From: Heyndrickxia shackletonii
Lineage (GTDB): Bacteria > Bacillota > Bacilli > Bacillales > Bacillaceae_C
Assembly (NCBI RefSeq): GCF_001420715.1
Contig: NZ_LJJC01000004.1
Coordinates: 3,615,740 to 3,679,739, forward strand
Direction: 5' to 3'
Length of the DNA stretch: 64,000 nt
The position numbers were made by a program, and so were the translations under genes. Positions 27,431-35,841 of this stretch are shown one piece after another. Position 1 is the stretch's first letter; each line of letters opens with the position of its first letter. The notes beneath the pieces were generated by a model. The model was not told the DNA's origin. It ran no database searches and saw nothing but the letters and a program-made list of their open reading frames with translations.

Positions 27431-28708
27431 TTACGGCATCGATTTTAGAGCTCCCAATGCCAATGCAGACTGTCGTTGGTTCCAGGTCATTGACGGAAGC
27501 TCACTTGGCACCTCCACCATGTCAATGGCACCATCCACCGGACAGACAATGGAGCATAAATTACATCCCACACAATCCTCTTCCCGAACTTTTAAGTAAT
27601 TTTTACCGTTTTCATCTGTCAGCATATCGATGCATTGATGTGAAGTATCTTCACAAGCAATATGGCATTTATTGCAGTTAATACATATATCCGTGTTTAT
27701 TTTTGCGACAATATTATAATTAAGATCCAGTTCTCCCCAATCAGAATATCTCTCCACTGATTTCCCAATAATATCGGAAACAGACTTAATCCCTCTGCCA
27801 TCTAAATAGTGATTTAATCCTTCTACCATATCCTCAATTATTCGAAAGCCATGGTGCATGGCTGCTGTACAAACCTGCACACCTGTAGCACCCATTAACA
27901 TGTACTCTACTGCATCCTGCCAATTAGATATTCCTCCGATTCCAGATATAGGAACATTGATTCGATTATTTCTTGCACACTCTGCTACCATATTTAAAGC
28001 GATTGGCTTTACAGCCGGCCCGCAGTATCCTCCATGTGCACCTTTACCGCCAACATGAGGAATCGTATTCCATGTTTCAAGATCCACCCCTGCTAAACTA
28101 TTGATCGTATTTATCATACTGATTGCATCTGCACCGCCATTTGCCGCTGCTTCAGCTGTGGCAGTAATATCCGTAATATTAGGTGTTAGTTTTACAATAA
28201 CCGGTGTTTTAGCCACTTCCTTTACCCAATAGGTTTGCTTTTCTACTAATGCGGGCACTTGACCTGAAGCAGATCCCATTCCACGTTCTGCCATCCCATG
28301 CGGACAGCCAAAATTCAACTCCAGACCATCCACTCCCACATCCTCTACCCTTTTTACAATTTCATGCCATTTTTCCTGTTTAGGTTCCACCATTAAGGAA
28401 GCAATAATGGCATGGTTAGGAAATCGCTTTTTTGTTTCATATATTTCTTTTAAATTAATATCTAATGGTCTGTCCGTAATGAGTTCTATATTATTAAATC
28501 CTGCCACCCGCTGGCCGTTAAAGCTTACAGCTGCAAATCGAGAAGAAACATTTAAGATCGGTTCCCCTAAGGTTTTCCAGACCGCGCCTCCCCATCCTGC
28601 CTCAAAAGCTCTTTGCACCTGGTACCCTGAATTAGTTGGCGGGGCCGATGCCAGCCAGAACGGATTAGGAGACTTGATACCTGCTAGATTTATACTTAAA
28701 TCAGCCAT
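27431..28708 (-). CDS. preA: PreA, NAD-dependent dihydropyrimidine dehydrogenase subunit
   Basis: The 425-residue protein has an FMN-binding TIM barrel related to dihydroorotate dehydrogenase (residues 1-310) and two C-terminal ferredoxin-type clusters (CINCNKCHIAC and CVGCNLCSIVCP). It should reduce uracil or thymine at C5-C6 with electrons relayed from PreT. The active-site segment reads CPHGMAERGMGSASGQ; Ser148 stands where mammalian dihydropyrimidine dehydrogenase has its catalytic Cys (LACGQ). It is followed at 20 bases by dihydropyrimidinase. A dispersed repeat separates it from preT. Confidence 0.92.
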   Translation of the reverse strand: MADLSINLAGIKSPNPFWLASAPPTNSGYQVQRAFEAGWGGAVWKTLGEPILNVSSRFAAVSFNGQRVAGFNNIELITDRPLDINLKEIYETKKRFPNHAIIASLMVEPKQEKWHEIVKRVEDVGVDGLELNFGCPHGMAERGMGSASGQVPALVEKQTYWVKEVAKTPVIVKLTPNITDITATAEAAANGGADAISMINTINSLAGVDLETWNTIPHVGGKGAHGGYCGPAVKPIALNMVAECARNNRINVPISGIGGISNWQDAVEYMLMGATGVQVCTAAMHHGFRIIEDMVEGLNHYLDGRGIKSVSDIIGKSVERYSDWGELDLNYNIVAKINTDICINCNKCHIACEDTSHQCIDMLTDENGKNYLKVREEDCVGCNLCSIVCPVDGAIDMVEVPSELPSMTWNQRQSALALGALKSMP

Positions 28709-28737
28709 CCTTTCCTCCCCTTTTCAAATTTATTAGA

Positions 28738-28890
28738 AAAGCGAAAGCGCCTTGCTCATCGGCGTACGGATTTCGTAGTCTTCGACTGAGATAAAGGAAA
28801 CACAGCGAGGTAGTTCACGAGCTGATGTTGACTTATCGTAGGGAGGAGACGGAGAAATCCGCTAGCCGATAGGCGCTGTAGCTAGACAGT
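28738..28890. repeat. Dispersed intergenic repeat, full copy, with terminal inverted arms
   Basis: About 150 bases between preT and preA. The left part GCGCCT-TGCTC-ATCGGC is complementary to the right part GCCGATAGGCGC, apart from a five-base bulge, so the element can fold into one long hairpin. It then ends GTAGCTAGACAGT. A shortened relative lies at 19477-19552. It resembles the non-coding repeats found many times in Bacillaceae genomes. Confidence 0.75.
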
Positions 28891-28957
28891 ATCTTTACTT
28901 GTTTTTAGAAAAATAACTTATACCCTTTTTATAATCAGAAAACGCTTTCACCACAAA

Positions 28958-30325
28958 TTAAACCGATTCTACTAACGTTAACTGCTTATGAACGGCATAA
29001 GCCGTTTCTTTCCCTTGCTTTGCGGCTGTGACGACCATTGCTTCTCCCTTTCCTTTTCCGAAAATAATATCGCCGCATGAGAATACTTTCGGATTGGAAG
29101 TCTGATAGGTTTCCTGATTTACTTGAACAACTCCATCTGCATGTTTAAGTCCAAAGGCTTCTATTAATTCAAGATGCCGCGTTTGTCCGATTGCTTTTAT
29201 TACTGCATCAACCGGAATAATGAATTCTGATCCCTCTATAGGCTTGGCACTTCGACGCCCATCTGGGTCAGGTACTCCTAACTCCATTTTGTAGCATTCG
29301 ATTCCTGTAACTCTGCCATTCTCATCTCCTATAATTCTTTTAGGTGCAGTAAGAAAGCGGAACTCCACCCCATCCATTTTGGCAAATTCATATTCAAAAT
29401 CATAAGCGGTCATTTCTTCCTGCGTTCTTCGATATAAGATTTTTACATTTTCTGCTCCTAAGCGAACAGAGCATGTCGCACCGTCTATCGCTGTATTTCC
29501 GGCACCAATAACTGCAACCTTTTTCCCAATAAAATTTCTTGATAAGCTGCCGCTCTTTGTTGCCTTAACTAATTCGATGGCATCGTAGACACCTAACAAA
29601 TCCTCACCTTCAATTTTCAAATCCGGAACCTTGGACATACCTGCTGCTAAAATAATACAGTCAAAGTTATCCAGCAGCTCATAAGCGGATATATCTCTCC
29701 CAACCTTTGTATTGGTAATAATTTTTACATTTAATTTTTCAATTTGCTCTACTTCCCAAAAGGAAATAGACTGTGGAAGTCTAAAAGAAACAATTCCATA
29801 CGTATTCAATCCTCCGCATTTTTCAGAGGCTTCATAAATAGTGACTTCATATCCTAATCTCGCTAATTCCCTTGCGGCAGATAATCCAGCAGGACCGCCG
29901 CCTATGATAGCTACCTTCTTTCCATTCGATGTACCTGGCTTAAAGAGAGACTGTTCATTTTTTATTGCCCAGTCAGTAGCATACCTTTGCAAGTTTCCGA
30001 TCATAATCGGTTTCGTCGAGAGATTTAGAACACATGCACCTTCGCAAAGTTCTTCCGTTGGACATACACGTGCACAGCTGGCACCAATAGGGTTGGATAT
30101 CATAATGGTTTTTGCAGATCCTAATAAATTTCCTGAGGCTATTTTTTTGATAAATGCTGGGATGTCAATTCCAGTGGGACATGCTTTAATGCATGGGGCA
30201 TCATAACAGTATAAACATCGGTTTGATTCTTCAATCGCTTCTTGGTTGGTAAGGCCGGGACTGACTTCTTGAAAATTATCTTCTAAGTTCATAAGAGAGA
30301 TGCGCTGATTTTTTCCATTTTCCAA
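28958..30325 (-). CDS. preT: PreT, NAD(P)H-oxidising subunit of dihydropyrimidine dehydrogenase
   Basis: The 455-residue protein matches the GltD/PreT family. The N-terminus has Cys37, Cys40, Cys45 and Cys49 (CLYCYDAPCIKAC) and a second set in SCARVCPTEELCEGAC for 4Fe-4S clusters. FAD binds at IIGGGPAGLSAA, NAD(P)H at VIGAGNTAIDGA, and a C-terminal FAD motif ends at SCGDIIFG. It passes electrons to PreA. It lies 86 bases downstream of the beta-ureidopropionase gene. Confidence 0.92.
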   Translation of the reverse strand: MENGKNQRISLMNLEDNFQEVSPGLTNQEAIEESNRCLYCYDAPCIKACPTGIDIPAFIKKIASGNLLGSAKTIMISNPIGASCARVCPTEELCEGACVLNLSTKPIMIGNLQRYATDWAIKNEQSLFKPGTSNGKKVAIIGGGPAGLSAARELARLGYEVTIYEASEKCGGLNTYGIVSFRLPQSISFWEVEQIEKLNVKIITNTKVGRDISAYELLDNFDCIILAAGMSKVPDLKIEGEDLLGVYDAIELVKATKSGSLSRNFIGKKVAVIGAGNTAIDGATCSVRLGAENVKILYRRTQEEMTAYDFEYEFAKMDGVEFRFLTAPKRIIGDENGRVTGIECYKMELGVPDPDGRRSAKPIEGSEFIIPVDAVIKAIGQTRHLELIEAFGLKHADGVVQVNQETYQTSNPKVFSCGDIIFGKGKGEAMVVTAAKQGKETAYAVHKQLTLVESV

Positions 30326-30372
30326 AAAGAAAACCTCCTTTTCCCTCTACATGAAAAATATCAGGACTCATA

Positions 30373-30391
30373 GAGTCAGTATTTCTGACTC
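30373..30391 (-). other. Small inverted repeat between the ureidopropionase and preT genes
   Basis: GAGTCAG-TATTT-CTGACTC, perfect, without a T tract. It may be an operator, or a stem that tunes expression of the downstream genes; no evidence separates these. Confidence 0.45.
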
Positions 30392-30411
30392 ACTGTCAAT
30401 TTTCGAAGCAA

Positions 30412-31305
30412 TTAAGGAAGTAATGCGGTCATATCACCGTATGTTTCAGGGCGACGATCACGATAAAACTGCCATGTATCGCGAACCTCTCGAATCATTC
30501 TTTTATTTACTTCCCCAATAATCACTTCATCTTTATCACGGCTGGCCATGACGACAAAATTCCCTTTAGGATCTACTAAATACGACTGACCGTAAAACTC
30601 CCCCATATTCCATGGTGCTTCATATCCGACACGGTTAATTGCCGCTAAATAGTAACCATTTGCCACAGCATGTGCCGGCTGTTCCAGCTTCCATAAGTAT
30701 TCAGATAATCCGGCAACCGTTGCAGATGGATTAAAGACAATTTCAGCACCATTTAGCCCTAAAAGTCTAGCCCCCTCCGGAAAATGGCGGTCATAACATA
30801 TATAAACACCAATCTTTGCAAATGCCGTATCGAACACAGGATATCCAAGATTACCAGGTTTAAAGTAAAACTTCTCCCAAAATCCATAACCGTCATTTCC
30901 AACCCCAACATGCGGTATGTGCTGTTTACGGTATTTCCCTAAATAAGAACCGTCAGCATCAATTACCGCAGCTGTATTGTAGTAAGTTGCTATTCCTTCT
31001 CTTTCATAAATAGGAAGAACAATGACTACTCCAAGCTCTTTTGCGACTTCCTGAAATAGCTTTGTTGTGGGACCGTTTGGAATCTCTTCTGCAGCATCAT
31101 ACCATTTTATATTTTGCTCCGAGCAAAAATAAGGTCCGTAAAATATTTCCTGAAGACAAATAATTTGTGCACCCTTTGCTGCAGCCTCTCTTACTAATTT
31201 AAGATGCTTTTCGATCGCCTTTTCTTTATGAAACTCTACTGGCTCATTTCCATCTACATCATTGGAAGCTTGAATTAATCCAACTCTTACATTATCTGCC
31301 ATCAC
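30412..31305 (-). CDS. Beta-ureidopropionase / N-carbamoyl amidohydrolase (nitrilase superfamily)
   Basis: The 297-residue enzyme carries the nitrilase triad Glu53 (CLQEIFYGPYFC), Lys127 (GKYRKQHIP) and Cys170 (VYICYDRHFPEGAR). It should hydrolyse N-carbamoyl-beta-alanine to beta-alanine, ammonia and CO2, the third step of reductive pyrimidine breakdown. It is the first gene of the cluster, so the region 31306-31559 should hold the promoter. Start at ATG after GGGGGTTTTAAGTG; the second ATG is an alternative. Confidence 0.92.
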   Translation of the reverse strand: MMADNVRVGLIQASNDVDGNEPVEFHKEKAIEKHLKLVREAAAKGAQIICLQEIFYGPYFCSEQNIKWYDAAEEIPNGPTTKLFQEVAKELGVVIVLPIYEREGIATYYNTAAVIDADGSYLGKYRKQHIPHVGVGNDGYGFWEKFYFKPGNLGYPVFDTAFAKIGVYICYDRHFPEGARLLGLNGAEIVFNPSATVAGLSEYLWKLEQPAHAVANGYYLAAINRVGYEAPWNMGEFYGQSYLVDPKGNFVVMASRDKDEVIIGEVNKRMIREVRDTWQFYRDRRPETYGDMTALLP

Positions 31306-31523
31306 TTAAAACCCCCTATATTTATTGAAAATGAACAATAGATTTTACGCTTCGTTTTTCCGAAATATGTACAAATCCCTATCTTTTTTATTTAGAGAAT
31401 TCAGTTGAATTATTTTGAAAGGAAATGAAAATAGGAAGGGAAGTGTGGAAAATACTGCGGATTCATTGAAAAGCGATGAAGATCAGAGTAGAAAAGGTAT
31501 TGGTAAATTAATTTAAATTAAAT

Positions 31524-31556
31524 AAAGAGCGCCAATCAAAAAGATCGGTGCTCTTA
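31524..31556 (-). terminator. Terminator of the cell wall hydrolase gene
   Basis: Minus strand AAGAGCACCGATC and GATTGGCGCTCTT pair with two wobble/mismatch positions, followed by TATTTAATTT. Confidence 0.65.
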
Positions 31557-31559
31557 CAT

Positions 31560-32162
31560 TTATTTTGCAAAGCGATGGTGTCCAATGGTTACTGTCACAT
31601 GACGTGAAAAAATCCATTTACTTTTCGCTGTTTTTGGATTATAGAAATATAACGAACCTTTGCCTTTTCCACTAAAAGCGATTGCTTCATTAACCGCTCT
31701 TCTTGAATCGGCATCAGCCGGAAGTTTAATCCTTCCATCTTGAACAGGTGTAAATGCATAATGTCCGGATTCTACTTGGTATATAACACCTTTAATTGTA
31801 TTCGGGAAATTAGGGCTCTTTAATCTGTTTAAAATAACGGTCGCAACCGCTACTTTCCCTGCGTATGGTTCTCCGCCAGCTTCAGCATGTACAAGTCGTG
31901 CCATAAGCTCTTTATCCGCTGCTGAAACAGTAGAATTAGGGATTACTATAGTTTGACCTGCATAAAGTTTTGAATTTGTCGCATGATTTGCTTGCATTAA
32001 ACTAGATACAGGAACTCCTAATTTATTTGAAATTTTCCAAAATGTTTCACCTTGTTGAACCTTATGGGTCATGGTTGCTGCATTTGATTGATTAGTTAAT
32101 GTAAAGGCAGACATTGAAACGATTAAACCTGCCGCAACTGCTAGTTTTTTAAGTTTCTTCAT
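31560..32162 (-). CDS. LysM-containing cell wall hydrolase, SleB/CwlJ family
   Basis: Start taken at the second ATG (32162), eight bases from AGGAGG, giving 200 residues. A signal peptide (KKLKKLAVAAGLIVSMSAFT) is followed by a LysM peptidoglycan-binding domain (HKVQQGETFWKISNKLG...QTIVIP) and a Hydrolase_2 domain with the catalytic-glutamate motif HAEAGGEPYAGKVAVATVILNR, quoted in part, and FTPVQDGRI. The nearest layout is B. subtilis YkvT. It should cut peptidoglycan, perhaps cortex, outside the membrane. Confidence 0.87.
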   Translation of the reverse strand: MKKLKKLAVAAGLIVSMSAFTLTNQSNAATMTHKVQQGETFWKISNKLGVPVSSLMQANHATNSKLYAGQTIVIPNSTVSAADKELMARLVHAEAGGEPYAGKVAVATVILNRLKSPNFPNTIKGVIYQVESGHYAFTPVQDGRIKLPADADSRRAVNEAIAFSGKGKGSLYFYNPKTAKSKWIFSRHVTVTIGHHRFAK

Positions 32163-32437
32163 AAACATAACCTCCTAGTAGTTTCGTACTCGTCCTTATC
32201 TACTAGGCTATCAGTTGTAACATAGTTATTCATTATCCAAAACCTGGTATCTACTATTATTCCTTCCAATCCCTTGCTGTAAAACTCCTCCTCACCTTTT
32301 AGGTAATATTATCCTCCAAATGGAAATTACCGAAAATAAACCCAATGAGGAAAAAAACGGATTCATTTTTACAGACTATTTCAAATTAGTGTCATTGTTA
32401 GTTCTTTGTTAAATAGTTGTCTTATTTTTAAGATATT

Positions 32438-32896
32438 TTATTTTACCTCCAGAGCAAATACATATGATGCATCACCTTTTGATATATTTTTGTCCTTCTT
32501 ATCCAACCACCTTGCTATGACAGAATAATAATAGATGCCTTTTTGAGTTGGTGCTGTAAACCGCCCGTTATCAAACGGAATTATTGTATCCTTATTATTT
32601 ATAAATTGTATTACATCGAATTCATCTGGTTTTGGACTATAATTCACTTTAAAGGTTACCGCTTTACCGGGTTTTATTGCAATCGGATTTTTTCCTTTTA
32701 ATAATTCAACTGGTCCAGCAGTATCTACACATTTCCCCTGATTATTGGAAGACCAGCAATAGGAGCCAAGCTTTGTTTCATACGTTTCTTTTCCAACTTG
32801 AATCATCGCTTTTGGCGGTTCCTCTCCTACCATTCCATTTTTCGAACACGCCGTTAGAGTAAGAAACAGAAAAAATACAAATAACCTTTTGCTCAT
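32438..32896 (-). CDS. Putative lipoprotein of unknown function
   Basis: The 152-residue product has a lipoprotein signal with lipobox LTAC and acylated Cys17. The mature part is a short beta-rich domain with two further Cys (SYCWSSNNQGKCVD) that may pair outside the cell. The C-terminal strand pattern (GIYYYSVIARWLDK) looks like an immunoglobulin-like or intrachain domain. I do not recognise a named family. Confidence 0.7.
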   Translation of the reverse strand: MSKRLFVFFLFLTLTACSKNGMVGEEPPKAMIQVGKETYETKLGSYCWSSNNQGKCVDTAGPVELLKGKNPIAIKPGKAVTFKVNYSPKPDEFDVIQFINNKDTIIPFDNGRFTAPTQKGIYYYSVIARWLDKKDKNISKGDASYVFALEVK

Positions 32897-33180
32897 TTTT
32901 TTATCCCCCTTTTTAAAAATAGACGCAAAGGAAAGTAAAAGGTTACTTTAAACAAGTTCAATAAGCGTTTTTAGCATGGAGATTCAGAAAGTTTTTATGC
33001 TGAAGTCTTATATGGACAAAGGAGTTAAACTCATGATTAAAATGGTTGGTTTGAGGAACCGCCGCAAATGGAGGATCGTAAGCAATTAATAGATGATAAG
33101 TGAATAAATATCGTTATCTGTAAAAAAATATCTTTAGTGTTATTTTTATAACACTAAATTCAATGTGGAGGGGATCGAAG
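32897..33180. other. Intergenic, with an 11-bp perfect inverted repeat
   Basis: The region holds the lipoprotein promoter on the minus side. At 33133-33158 TTTAGTGTTAT and ATAACACTAAA flank TTTT, just upstream of a ribosome binding site for a possible tiny gene. Nothing else recognised. Confidence 0.45.
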
Positions 33181-33300
33181 GTGAATATACTTATTCGCAT
33201 AGTATCAGCATTGATTTCTTTGATTGTTAAAGCTTCGTTTGTAATAAAAAGTACAAGCTATACACTCCATTACTTATTAAGAATGAATCCTTTAACATAA
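33181..33300 (+). CDS. Possible 39-residue hydrophobic peptide
   Basis: A GTG start lies behind GGAGGGGATCGAAG. The product MNILIRIVSALISLIVKASF continues to MNPLT and is hydrophobic with a few basic residues. A perfect inverted repeat stands about 25 bases upstream of the start. Support is the ribosome binding site and hydrophobic pattern only; it may not be real. Confidence 0.3.
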   Translation: MNILIRIVSALISLIVKASFVIKSTSYTLHYLLRMNPLT

Positions 33301-33460
33301 TCAATGACTGTGTCACTGGAATTTCTTCTTCACATTTTATAAAGTGAAATTGCAACTAGTGGGGGTCTCTTAATCCCCCTCTAATTGCCCCAACATTTTG
33401 ACTTGCTTCCTTCAGGTATAAAGACAAATAGGATTCAACCACCATTATTTTCATAAGTTT

Positions 33461-33820
33461 TTAAATACGAATGCCGATTTTTATTCCAACAAATGCCAAT
33501 AGAATCCCAAAGGTATAACTTCCCCCTAAGTATAAAAAAGAAGTTATCCACCTTTTCTTCGACAGCAATGTTATACTTTCTAATTTAAATGTTGAAAAAG
33601 TCGTAAATGCCCCCATAAAGCCTGTTCCCAGCAGTAAACTCCATGTCCTCTCCAAATTGGATCCAATAATAATGCCTAATAAAAAGGAGCCGATTAAATT
33701 AACGGTTAAGGTAGCAATGGGAAAAGCAAAGGAAGTTTTACTTTTCATCCAATTACTTATACTGAAACGAGTGATGGCACCAAAAAAGCCGCCTATCGCT
33801 ACCAATGCAATATTCATCAT
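33461..33820 (-). CDS. crcB: Fluoride channel subunit FluC/CrcB (second gene)
   Basis: The 119-residue protein has four membrane helices and the Fluc signatures [28 protein letters not shown] and [12 protein letters not shown]. It exports fluoride as a dual-topology dimer. Its ATGATG start overlaps the stop of the preceding crcB by four bases, so the two are translationally coupled and probably form an obligate heterodimer, as known for paired Bacillus genes. Confidence 0.94.
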   Translation of the reverse strand: MMNIALVAIGGFFGAITRFSISNWMKSKTSFAFPIATLTVNLIGSFLLGIIIGSNLERTWSLLLGTGFMGAFTTFSTFKLESITLLSKKRWITSFLYLGGSYTFGILLAFVGIKIGIRI

Positions 33821-34215
33821 GATTCTTCCATTCCTCCATCCCTTTTATATAGCATTCCTGCACGGTACCCTAACAATGAGAATAATAGGCCGCCCCACAA
33901 ACTTAAAAGGATATAAATAACCGCTATACTCCATTTGGATTCCATCATTAGTCTTACCGTTTCTACACTAAATGTAGAAAATGTTGTAAAGGATCCAACT
34001 AATCCCGTTCCCAACGCAGTAATGAATGAAGGAGAAAGGAATTTAATTTTTGGTAGAAAAGTCGTAAACCATCCTAATACAAAACATCCAATCATATTTG
34101 TCAGAAATGTAGCAATTGGGAACCCATATACCAATGTATCTTTAAACGGTAATCCCATTAGATAACGTAAGGATGCGCCAAAAATTCCTGCAATTCCTAC
34201 TAACAAATAAACCAA
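33817..34215 (-). CDS. crcB: Fluoride channel subunit FluC/CrcB (first gene)
   Basis: The 132-residue protein starts at TTG behind GAGGTGAG. Fluc motifs: [25 protein letters not shown] and [12 protein letters not shown]. It is the first gene after the fluoride riboswitch and pairs with the next crcB. There are four membrane helices. Confidence 0.94.
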   Translation of the reverse strand: MVYLLVGIAGIFGASLRYLMGLPFKDTLVYGFPIATFLTNMIGCFVLGWFTTFLPKIKFLSPSFITALGTGLVGSFTTFSTFSVETVRLMMESKWSIAVIYILLSLWGGLLFSLLGYRAGMLYKRDGGMEES

Positions 34216-34252
34216 ATTTACTCACCTCATAATTTTAGCTTCCTCAAAAATA

Positions 34253-34289
34253 AACAGACTCCTACCAGTGTCTATACTGGTAGGAGTCA
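34253..34289 (-). terminator. Expression-platform terminator of the fluoride riboswitch
   Basis: GACTCCTACCAGT pairs with ACTGGTAGGAGTC around a short loop, followed by TGTTTATTTTT. The left arm overlaps the aptamer's CTCCTAC, as expected when fluoride binding prevents terminator formation. Confidence 0.9.
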
Positions 34290-34330
34290 TTAGCTTTTCA
34301 GCGTTTTTGGCGAACCCCATCGCCTATTGA
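34281..34330 (-). promoter_or_regulatory. Fluoride riboswitch (crcB motif)
   Basis: Minus strand shows the conserved GGCGATGGGGTTCGCC, then AAACGCTG, then GCTAATGACTCCTAC, about 65-115 bases upstream of the first crcB start. This matches the crcB-motif consensus well and turns the channel operon on in fluoride. Confidence 0.95.
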
Positions 34331-34439
34331 GTTTCTAAACTCATATTAGCAAAATATAATATATGATACAATTCCTTTTTTGCAGTTATTTCCTCAAATG
34401 AAAATTGCCGAAAGTATAAAGCAATTAATTCGTATTCTT

Positions 34440-34913
34440 TCATATTTTTACCTTTACTTTATCTAACTTCTTTATTAATGATACAAGTGCCCTAATTGTA
34501 AATAAAGTAAAACTGACACTTAAAAAGGTATGGATAGGGGACCATTTATACCACTTAAATAAACCGGTACGTTTTTCTAGGAACCATTGGGAAAGACTCA
34601 TAGGAATACTCCATGTAAAACTTTTTAAAATAATTCCGCCTAATTTATCATTATACGATTGTTTAACCCATAATACGCTTAAAAGCGGGAAAAACAACAT
34701 ATCATAAATAATATTTGTCTTAAATATTTTACTAAATGGACGAACTGGATACTTTACTCTTTTAGTTCCAACCACATAGGCATCGACTAGAGTGGCTAAT
34801 ACTCCTTTGGAGAAGAATATAACGAGATTTTCTCTCATTTTTGGTCCTTTAAATAAGAATGGTATTGAAGCAGCACAAACGGTTAAAAGTCCATAAAGAA
34901 GCTTTTTTTCCAT
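34440..34913 (-). CDS. CBO0543-family membrane protein
   Basis: Start at ATG 34913, about eight bases from GTGAGGG, giving 157 residues. Four to five hydrophobic segments alternate with basic loops. The motifs KYPVRPFSKIFKTNIIYDMLFFP and WFLEKRTGLFKWYKWS (the first quoted discontinuously in the family) match the CBO0543 family, common in several copies in bacilli and of unknown function. It is monocistronic. Confidence 0.72.
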   Translation of the reverse strand: MEKKLLYGLLTVCAASIPFLFKGPKMRENLVIFFSKGVLATLVDAYVVGTKRVKYPVRPFSKIFKTNIIYDMLFFPLLSVLWVKQSYNDKLGGIILKSFTWSIPMSLSQWFLEKRTGLFKWYKWSPIHTFLSVSFTLFTIRALVSLIKKLDKVKVKI

Positions 34914-34928
34914 GTATTTAGCCCTCAC

Positions 34929-35170
34929 TTCTAATTGCTTTTCATTATGTATTTTGAAGTCTTATTCTGTGTATTTCTGTTCTTATGCTAACATTCACAT
35001 TTACACCGATTGCTACCCTTTAAAAGTTTGTATGTGAACTTTTTTGTAAAATGAAAGGTTCTCCTATCTACTCTTATTATTTTCAATTTCATTATTTTCA
35101 TTTACCTGACAATCTATTCTTTAAACTTCCATCCTAAAAATAAAGTTGAGATGATTGTATACATTTATGC
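34929..35170. other. Intergenic, nothing recognised
   Basis: AT-rich sequence between the CBO0543-family gene and the ars/cop scar. I see no gene, repeat or clear regulatory site. Confidence 0.4.
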
Positions 35171-35290
35171 TTATGTGGAAATTGAAGAGTTAACAGTCCA
35201 TTCTTCCCCTAAGTATTTCTTCGCCCATCCTTCTGCCATTTGGCTTCTGCCGGAGTTGCCAGTACATAAAAAGTAGATTGTTTTAGACAT
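35171..35290 (-). pseudogene. Truncated second arsC (39 codons)
   Basis: The minus strand from ATG 35290 reads [20 protein letters not shown] and on to [19 protein letters not shown], then stops. This matches the first 33 or so residues of the intact ArsC at 46955-47371, with the second Cys of the CTGNSCRS loop changed to Gly. The 25-base gap to the upstream arsB end is the same as in the intact operon, so the fragment comes from a diverged second copy. Confidence 0.85.
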
Positions 35291-35315
35291 AATTATTCAC
35301 CTTATTCCACTTTGT

Positions 35316-35540
35316 TTAAACAAGTCGTAACCATAGGTACAAGTCTAAAAGGGTAATCAATAAGACAGGGATGGTTAAAATAATACCCGTTTTAAAATAC
35401 GTTCCCCATGTTTGAGATAAAAAATAAAGAATTTTGATTCTGGTATTATCGGATAATAAACCCTTTTCGATTCGATTGGCACATGCAGCACAAGTCATAC
35501 CAGCAATTTGAAGATGGATTTCTTTTTTATTTTCACTCAT
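35316..35540 (-). pseudogene. Chimeric remnant: copA 5' end joined to arsB 3' end
   Basis: A 74-codon frame. Residues 1-29 (MSENKKEIHLQIAGMTCAAC and NRIEKGLL) are the first heavy-metal-binding domain of a CopA copper ATPase. Residues from WGTYFKTG to the end ([14 protein letters not shown]) are the C-terminus of ArsB, nearly identical to the intact arsB at 47397-48686. About 12 residues between them are of unclear origin. More than 700 codons of copA and 390 of arsB are missing. It is unlikely to be functional. Confidence 0.85.
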
Positions 35541-35558
35541 TACAAAGCACTCCTTTAC

Positions 35559-35575
35559 ATACCTAACAGGGGTAT
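35559..35575. promoter_or_regulatory. CsoR-type operator in front of the copA remnant
   Basis: ATACCTAACAGGGGTAT, a near-palindrome of the ATACCC/GGGTAT kind bound by CsoR, just upstream of the copA start. It is consistent with copA once having had its own copper-controlled promoter. Confidence 0.65.
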
Positions 35576-35600
35576 ATTTACTTGAAAAAGAAAGCGCTCA

Positions 35601-35825
35601 TCAGACATGAGCACGTTCTCCTTTTACTTCATACCCTTGATCATCAATGGTTTCTTTAATTTGTTCAAGAGTTACTGCCTCAGGATTGAATTCGATATCC
35701 ACTAGTCCTTCTGATAAATGTACTTTTACCTTCTCTACTCCATTTAAAGCTCCAACGCTTCCTTCGATTGAATTAACACAATGCCCACATGACATTCCCA
35801 ATACCTCTAAAGTTAGTTTTTTCAT
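35601..35825 (-). CDS. copZ: CopZ copper chaperone
   Basis: The 74-residue HMA-domain protein has the copper-binding motif GMSCGHC (Cys13, Cys16) and ends with the typical strand DDQGYEV. It carries Cu(I) to CopA in the cytoplasm. It follows csoR by 16 bases in one operon. The expected CopA partner is broken directly downstream, so it must serve another copper ATPase or be a survivor of the deletion. Confidence 0.93.
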   Translation of the reverse strand: MKKLTLEVLGMSCGHCVNSIEGSVGALNGVEKVKVHLSEGLVDIEFNPEAVTLEQIKETIDDQGYEVKGERAHV

Positions 35826-35841
35826 TTTAAAACACTCCTTT

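Noticed and set aside
33358-33384. GGGGG/CCCCC hairpin as a terminator
   Set aside because: The stem is short and no T run follows on either strand, so support is too weak.
35316-35540. Functional short copper/arsenic fusion protein
   Set aside because: The open frame is intact, but the HMA domain stops after the first helix and the rest is only two membrane segments of ArsB. Deletion scar is the simpler reading.
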